From positions 1 through 49,414 of the forward strand of contig JAANBB010000306.1 of NCBI GenBank assembly GCA_014621425.1: DNA of 49,414 nt, given 5' to 3'. This document shows, in pieces, positions 41,380 through 49,414 of this stretch. This DNA is from Cylindrodendrum hubeiense (lineage: Eukaryota; Ascomycota; Sordariomycetes; Hypocreales; Nectriaceae). The position numbers and the translations under genes were made by a program. Every line of letters begins with the position of its first letter. Within the stretch, counting starts at the first letter, position 1. The notes under the pieces are model-generated. The model was not told where the DNA came from, did no database searches, and was given only the letters and a program-made list of their open reading frames with translations.

Positions 41380-41641
41380 CGTCACACTTTGCAACCCACC
41401 ACAGACATACATATAATCGCGACGCGCCAGCTCCCAGAGGACGACCCGTTTTGTTCCTCTCCACCTTATCGCTCTTCTTCTCTATATCGCCCTCCCGTCT
41501 CCCGCCCTCCTTTTGGTGCGCTCGTCACTCGACCGCCGCTGCAACTCTCTTTCGCTTTCGCCTCGCTTCTCGCGACGTGCCCCGCTACACGGCCGAACCC
41601 GCCCGCTCTCCCGTCCCTCGACCGATTCACAACCACCCACC
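41380..41641 (+). promoter_or_regulatory. Pyrimidine-rich promoter/leader of the MAP kinase gene
   Basis: The last 260 bases before the start codon are C/T-rich (CTCTCCACCTT, CTTCTTCTCTAT, CTCTCTTTCGCTTTCGCC) and end in a strong start context, CCACCATGG. Confidence 0.5.
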
Positions 41642-43182
<1,541 letters not shown>

Positions 43183-44291
43183 ATGGTGATGGAATGAGAT
43201 CCAAGTGTTTGGAACCGACGAATGGTCTTCCCTTCCAGAGAAGGGACCATGTAAAAGGATGCACGGTACTGTGGTTGTAAGGGACGGTCGTCCGTCAGGG
43301 AGAGACGACAAAGAAAGTTGGGTAATTTCAGTTTCGCATACCAGAAGAAACACGAACCAAGTCACACCGAGCTAGTAGGCGCTGCGCTTGGGTGATACCC
43401 GACAACGAAGAGGAAGAGATTGCGTGGCAGCTTGGATACGACAGAGGAGGCGCCCAAAGGGGCCAAACAAAAGGCTTCCACTTGCGGGATGAGCACTGCT
43501 CTTCCCCGCCCCTTTTTCCAACGAGATACGAGATGAATACTATTTCTTCAGTTTTATTTTTAAACTTTGATGCTAGACCAAGTGAATGACCCGTTTCATT
43601 TCATTCCGCGTGTGTGCCGTGTATAGGTTGCGGACGGGAGATGACTTGGCCGCCCAGGTGGCCGCATCATCTCCAGCCGCCCGTTTCTATTATAGATCCC
43701 ACCGTTCTTAGTCTTGGCGGTAATTTGCTAGCGGCAAGTCAAGAGCTACGCCTATGAAGCGCAAAGTGTTTCTCGAATGCATATTTTTAGCAATGGGAAA
43801 GCGCCAGTACACAGGAACACGTCAACGAGAATCAATGAGCAGAAAGTAAGTGTTTGAAAGTTTTCTATTCTCTTTTGTCGGCCAAGGCAATACTGCCCAC
43901 GCCCCGACCCCAAGTAGTCCCCCCTAGATACAAGCATGCATTAAAATCCAATAACGCCTCAGGGAAACCCTCCCTGGTCTAAAGTATGCTAAAAATGCGC
44001 TGTGAAAAGCGAAATAAGTGCCTTTTTGTGAGATATAAACGATTGCGGGCGCGCCCCGTCATATGTGAGCCGTGGTATAAAGTTTGCCGAAACCCCGAGG
44101 ATGCAGACGAAAGAAATGAAGAAAGAATCGAAAACCGAGCATAACGATTGAAGCGCAATAAGTGACAGTGAACAATAGGCGATTAACGTGGTATGACCGT
44201 AACCATGAATTTAACTCCGAGGAACCCCGTCTATTCATGAATGTGCCAGAAGCGAGAGCGAAGAAGCGAAAAGGTGAGGCAAGCAAGGTGC
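43183..44291. other. Convergent 3' spacer, no gene seen
   Basis: SLT2 (plus) and the DUF3455 gene (minus) end towards this stretch, which should contain both 3' untranslated regions. No open frame has support. Confidence 0.6.
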
Positions 44292-45132
44292 TTAACCGTA
44301 GTACCAGTACTGGGCGGTGTACGAGGTGCTGTCGTTGCCAGCCTCAGTGCAGGTGTGGGCGTTGCCGCCAGCAGTGAGGACGCGGTAGACGTAAGAGATG
44401 CCCACGCTGGCACCAGTGTCGCCCAGCTGGAGCCAGGCAACGGCGCCGGTGCCATCAGGACCGGAGTAAGCGGAGGACGGGGCGGCGACGGAGTCGAGCT
44501 TGGTGCCGAAGAAGATTTGGCTGCCGAGATCGAAGGTCGGAACACCGGCGGCGTTGAAGTAGTGGTGGCCGAGGAAGGGCAAGTCGAGTCCGTTGACGGT
44601 GAGAGCGGTGCTCGCGGTGAAGGGGTTCACGGGGTCAGCACCGGGTTCGCCATCGGTCTTCAAGTTCAGAGGCACGGCTTGGCTGTCGAGGGCATCGGCG
44701 GTGAGAGTGAGCCAGTCGGCGTTGTCGAGCGCAATGCGGCTCTGGCCGGGATACAAGTGGGCGATGTCGTAGAGCATGGCCAGGGCACCGGTAGCGGTGG
44801 CGGTGGCACCAGCACTGGCGCAGGTGTAGTTCTGGATGCCGAAGCCAAGGGCGATGTGCTTCAGGGTGAGGTTGGAAGGAGGTGTGGCGAGTTCCTTGGC
44901 TAATTGGGTGTTAGTGAGGGAGTTCGGCTTATGTGAGAGTGAGGTGTTGAGGGTTAGGTGTTGAGAGTGAGACACCAAAAGTGTGTAATTGAGAGTGTAT
45001 AATTGAGAGTGAGACGTTGAGGGGGATAGACTTACCACCACCGTTAACGGGAAGCACGGGCGAGGATCGCACGCAAGGCGAGGCCAGGGCCAGAGTGGCC
45101 GAGGCGAGGAAGAGGAGTGAGTTGGCGAGCAT
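44292..45132 (-). CDS. Secreted DUF3455 protein
   Basis: Exons 45132-45036 and 44899-44292 give 234 residues; the 136-nt intron splits one codon. Residues 1 to about 18 (MLANSLLFLASATLALA) are a signal peptide, so the product is probably secreted or wall-bound. The mature part fits DUF3455: LKHIALGFGIQNYTC near the start, LPFLGHHYFNAAGVPTFDL, AYSGPDGTGAVAWLQL and a C-terminal VYRVLTAGGNAHTC. The family function is unknown, and members are sometimes annotated as malate dehydrogenase without basis. Cysteines in QNYTC and AHTC could pair. Reading through the donor stays open for a while, but the spliced frame restores AKELATPPSNLTLKHIA. The intron is longer than usual here and repetitive. Confidence 0.85.
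44930..45025 (-). repeat. Imperfect tandem repeats inside the DUF3455 intron
   Basis: The intron at 44900-45035 contains at least four copies of GAGAGTG(A/T) (plus-strand sense) at irregular 15-28 bp spacing. They are interleaved with GTGTTGAGGG/CGTTGAGGG and two copies of ATAATTGAGAGTG-like sequence. The repeats explain the intron's unusual length. Confidence 0.7.
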
Positions 45133-45520
45133 GTTGATGAATGTTTATGCGTGTTTATGCGTTGGTGAGTGAGAGTTGCTGAGAATCGAAGATGCAATTG
45201 AAGATGTTGAAAGTCCGGAAAGCTGGGGTGAATGTCGATCTCTTGAATGATCAACCGAACCAAGGCAGAAACAGGAAATGTTGATGATCTAGGGAGTGCA
45301 GCAAGTGACAGAGAAACCCAGAAGAGCGGAAGACGGCGAGCAGTTATACCAACGCCGCGGCAAGCACAACTGGTGGCGGCAAGCTAATAATAACCGCAAT
45401 GGACAGGGGATGGGAGTGGACGGAGGGTGTCCACCTGGGCGCTTAATAAGAGCAGAAGGCCGCAGTGAGGTGATGTGCAGAAGCGGGGAATGCAGACGGC
45501 CAAAGTGGTCAGGGTGGTGT

Positions 45521-45560
45521 GGATGGGTGTGGATAGGTGTGGATGGGTGTGGATGGGGTG
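45521..45560. repeat. Four tandem 10-bp repeats, unit GGATGGGTGT
   Basis: Units at 45521-45530, 45531-45540, 45541-45550 and 45551-45560, the last diverged to GGATGGGGTG. They lie about 390 bp upstream of the DUF3455 start codon, in its probable promoter. Confidence 0.85.
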
Positions 45561-48375
45561 GCTGGCCCGGATGTGACGCTGGTGCTGTTTATTGAGAGGA
45601 AGCTGCAGCGATGAACCGGGGAGGTGATTTTTTTTTTGTTTCTTGGGCTGGTTTTGAGGCGGTGGTTACAGGTCTGGAATGATGTGCGAGCCAGTGTTTA
45701 AGAGGAGCATGTTTGAAGGAGGCTCCAACGGGTTTATATCTCCTAGGATGGAATTCTCCTGAGATGGGATTCTCCAATACCTGACACACGGAGGCAAACT
45801 TTGATCACCCGGGCTGTGATAATCTTAACCGAATCTTAACTAAGCTCGTAACTAAGCCATGGCCTCCCGGCGGCCGATGAGCACCGGGCGACAGAGCGCT
45901 TGATGGAGGCCGACTGAGATTAGAATAGCGACATTCTGCGGAAGAGACCTACACCGCGGTGCGTGGGCCAGCTCGGGCCAGCTTAGAGCAGCTTAGAAAG
46001 GCGCGCTGCCCCGGGCCCAGGGTTGATCGCTGCCCGACAACCCTGCAGCCTCAGAAGGAGAGAAAAACGAGAGACAGGCAGGGGTGGCGAGGGCCTGAGG
46101 CCAGCCCGCAGGCGAGGGTCCAGGGGTCGGTCGGAACGGGAAGCGTGAGAGAGGCATGGCGTCTGGGTGGGAGGATGGAGGGGAGGATGCAGCGCCTCGT
46201 GGCCCCGGACGGCCGCGTTGGATGAGACCCTAGCGCGATATTGGCCGTGGCAGCGGACGGCGCCCGCTTTGGCCGCCCAGGTTGCTTCTCGGCGGGGGAT
46301 TGGAGTCGGGTTCCAGGGGGGGACAAGAGCCGGCGACGGAGAGGTTGGGCGAAGATGCAGATGCGTGTGTGACAGCATGGAATGGGGCACGGAACGAGAT
46401 GGATCATGGATCGTGTTCGGCTCGAGAAGCCGTCACCTGCTTGTGGACCGCGAGCCGTGAGCCCCGCGGGTCGCCCAGGCTTCCAGAGTCAATTGCACTC
46501 CCCGGTCGTATTGGCCATTGGTATTTTCCTGCCTGTGACGGCTGAGTGAGGTCAGGGCCGTCGGAGGTGGTTGCGAGGCTGTTCTTTTTTTGTCACTTCT
46601 TTTTTTCTCGCTCTGTTTCCCCATATGGTTTATGCACCAGATGCGCGTTGGTGGGTGGTGTCCTGTCGTTAGCTGTACGCTGTACGCGTGTGTTGGCGTT
46701 TTCTCTGCGCTGCTGCACCTGCCAGCTGAGTAAGAAGCGTGCCCAAGCGAGGATGAGGCATGCAGCGGACGGGGCAAGTTGCAGTCGGTGCTGTGGTAAT
46801 TGTCGTCGGTACGGCAAATAGATGGCCATTCGCAATTTGGGTCGGAAGCGCACGCTACTTTCTTACGCCCAGGCGCCCGAACAGCTGGCGCAGCAGTCCC
46901 CATTTGCCCCGGAAGCGTCCAGGTCCGGACGGCATATGATCCTGCCGATTCTATTTTACGGGCTTATCGATATTAATTCTAATACCGAGAGTACTAATCA
47001 GCATCCTGCTGAGCCATCCATCCCATCCCTCCCATCCCATCCTTCCGGGGCCTGTGTCTAAATCCAGCTTCCGCTCTGGGAAACACACCTTCCCCGTTGG
47101 TTGACCTCTCTTGTCACCTCGCCAGACAAGCGAAAAAAGAAGCGACGGGGCCAAGACTCCGTACCGCGGTGCCCCACGACTAGCTCAGGCCAAGACGCTC
47201 GGCATCGTGCTGGGCTTCCCCTCTTTGGTCCATTGCGGCGCGGATCGGGGATAAGGATTGGCGGCAGGGATTGCGATTCGTGAGTTGACGCCGGCGGTCT
47301 TGGCCCACGACACAACTCTGGCAAATTTGCCCGGTATGCATCGGCGACTTGTGTGCTCTGGGGCTGCAGCAGACGCGCACTTGGCACAGATTGACAGCGA
47401 CGAGGAAATGCGGCGACGGGGGCCGGGACGCAAACATGTTCCGATTTCCACCTCCTCTTGACCGGGCCTGGGCCCCAAACCAGGATCCCGTCCCTTGCGC
47501 TGGACGACTCGGAACGTTGCAGCCAGGATCCTCGCCCCCCACAAGGCAGACGGTCGGGGATCTAGGCCGAGGAGATGAAAAAGGTCTGAGCGTACGGGAA
47601 GACAGGGGGGACCCGTTTACGCGAGCCTGTTTGTGAGGGATGACACCAGATTCCCGTCGCTCAGATTGAGGTGAGCGGTGGTGCGTAACATCGATATTGA
47701 CGGTTGTTTCGCGACTGCACGAAGCCTGTGAAGGGACGACGCCACCACGCCACCTGGGCCTCCCCCAGGCAAAGCAAATACGGCCACAGCACCGAGCTTC
47801 ATCTCCCCTTCCTCGCCCATTCTCCGCAGAGCGGCATGGAGTTTCGGGAGATTAATTGCGCAAGTATGCGTCTTCCATGTACAAAGTAGAAGAAGACGCG
47901 AAGGAAAACAACACGGCGCACACACAGCAGGCAGGTAGGTCAGCAGCGTTGCGTGCGTTGCCTCGTTGAGGGCAAGCGTGGGCGCGCCTACGTAGGACAT
48001 ACAGACGCGGAGGCGGCCAACGGTGGTTGGACGGGCGCACCGCTACCGTCCCCTCCCATGCCCCTCCCTTAACGCCCTGCTCTCGAGTGGACGGGGCCCC
48101 TCGACGGCGCGGCGTGGGCGCTGGGGTTCTGGCTCTGTGGACTGCGGCACGGGACGACCGGGGTGGAGGCCGGTGGTGCTGAGTGGCGGGCTAGGCGGAG
48201 GTTGCACTTAGCCTGGAATGGGCGACGGATAGGACGGCGGGTGGAGGGGAGCGTTTCTAAAATTGGGGCGGTAGCTCAATGGGTACGTAGTATGTACGTA
48301 GCGCAGCGTGCAGGCGCTGATTGTATCGAGATTGACGATGGGTTCGGTGTCTGTGATGGTCGGCCATGGTTGGAT

Positions 48376-48394
48376 TAGGTAGGTAGGTAGGTAG
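48376..48394. repeat. TAGG tetranucleotide microsatellite
   Basis: About five tandem copies of TAGG on the plus strand, in the gene-free right-hand region. Confidence 0.85.
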
Positions 48395-49414
48395 CAGAGT
48401 CCATCCATCATCTGTGGTCGCAACGGCGAGAGTGACCAAACCGGTGAGACCTCTTCCACGCCGCTGACGGCTCAACGCTCCGTTTCCTCTTTTTAGCTCA
48501 AGCCTCGGTTGGCGGTTTGGCAGGCAATGACACCCCCAGAGTCGCACCTTTGTTTGCATGCGTCGTCCCCCCCGTGAAAGCTACAGTGTTGCACCGCGCC
48601 AACCTTCTTCAAGATGATTCACCACCCGAGTCAATAGTCGCAGTCTGTGTCACTCACCGACGCAAAAAGCCCCGCTCATGCACAAGTTCGGCAAACGGTC
48701 AGCAGCTTTTCCCAGCGTCCCAACAGAGTGCGCCTTGCTTGCCGGGCCCGGATATGCCGTTGGTCCAGCGCGTATGGAGACTCGAGGGGTCGTTGGGTCC
48801 AGCCTGCTGGGTGCTGCGGATGGATCATGGCGGTGCTGGAGCTGTTGGTTGCTGCAAGGCCGTTGACTTTGCCTTTTCGTCTCGCCTCTGCATGTCTCGC
48901 GTGGGAGCCGACGGGCTGGGTCGAGCTGAAGCTCAGACAGTCCCAGGTCGGCGGTCGTCTAGTGGCGTTTGGAGGACGATCAGAGACGATCCCCTTGGGC
49001 GTGGGAGTGTTTGATCAACAGGAGTCTGTCTCTAGCGGGGGTGGCCGTGCTCACGTTGGACGGTGACATCGGGTGCGACATTGACGGGGCGGACTGATCC
49101 TGAAGGGTGAGGCGAGGCGATGTGAAGAAGCAGTAAAACAAGATGAAACCAGCTAAACATTCGTAAAGCTTCCAATTGATTGCTTTTGTTTTGTTTTTGC
49201 GTGCCATGTCATCCGCTGCGTCGACCAACAGCCGCGGTGTTGGTGTTGGCTGCGTACCTTGCCAGCTTACCTAGCCGAGTGGAGGAGCCAGCCCGGAAAA
49301 TCCGGCCCCACTCGCCACAGCTCGGTCCGCCAGNTCGCACGAGCAAGGAAGGGGGGGCAGCTTTCGGCGACTCTCCCTCCGCCTCCGCCGCCGCCGCCGC
49401 TCCGTCAACGGACA

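Larger units (their letters stand above)
45133..49414. other. Gene-free 4.3 kb: DUF3455 promoter and unassigned sequence to the window edge
   Basis: The part next to 45133 should be the DUF3455 promoter. Beyond that, frames at 46433-46903 minus, 47180-47542 minus and 48517-49014 plus have no recognisable domain, splice pattern or signal and overlap other frames on both strands. The right edge is rich in CCGCC repeats (49385-49402), as seen in promoters or leaders, so it may be the upstream region of a gene outside the window. Base 49334 is an N. Confidence 0.55.

Noticed and set aside
46433..46903. 156-codon minus-strand frame
   Set aside because: It overlaps equally long plus-strand frames in GC-rich sequence and shows no domain, signal or intron logic.
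48264..48340. Possible tRNA: TAGCTCAATGGG resembles an A box
   Set aside because: No matching B box (GGTTCGANTCC type) or acceptor-stem pairing follows at the right distance.
48517..49014. 165-codon plus-strand frame near the right edge
   Set aside because: Composition looks like translated noncoding GC-rich DNA (many Cys, Trp, Arg), with no domain recognised.

Overview
The window is nuclear DNA from a filamentous ascomycete, most likely a sordariomycete (possibly Hypocreales). The evidence is short GT-AG introns (mostly 48-72 nt, often with a CTAAC-like branch site), GC-rich third positions, pyrimidine-rich leaders, and the gene set: an Slt2-type MAP kinase, a Zn2Cys6 regulator and a PNP-NACHT-ankyrin NLR. 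I assembled exon structures by hand so that every splice phase closes; none was checked against RNA or a database.

Layout, left to right. A truncated gene with a PPxY motif runs off the left edge (minus). eIF2B-beta (1427-2910, minus) and the NEM1-type phosphatase (5548-7097, plus) follow, with a 2.6 kb upstream region between them. A small four-helix membrane protein (8415-9025, plus) converges on NHP2 (9541-10324, minus). QCR8 (10886-11625, minus) and prohibitin 1 (11937-12833, plus) are head to head over 311 bp; both products act in the mitochondrial inner membrane. The large NLR-like gene (13805-18936, minus) lies in a visibly more AT-rich stretch and carries about 24 near-identical ankyrin repeats. 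REX3 exonuclease (19959-21923, minus) and a DUF676-type lipase (23392-24873, plus) are divergent; UPS1 (25876-26568, plus) follows.

From 28.3 to 37.5 kb the content looks accessory: an MFS anion symporter, a nine-exon Zn2Cys6 regulator converging on it, an uncharacterised 612-residue protein, and a secretory-pathway Hsp70 relative with degenerate ATP-binding motifs. A VOC/glyoxalase-fold protein, a low-molecular-weight tyrosine phosphatase, the cell-wall-integrity MAP kinase and a secreted DUF3455 protein follow. The last 4.3 kb has no convincing gene.

Most genes are single-copy housekeeping functions in lipid, mitochondrial and RNA metabolism. The candidates for something new are the NLR with its dimeric and trimeric ankyrin block duplications (13.8-18.9 kb), the pseudo-Hsp70 beside an orphan family (33.5-37.5 kb), and a hairpin inside a QCR8 intron.
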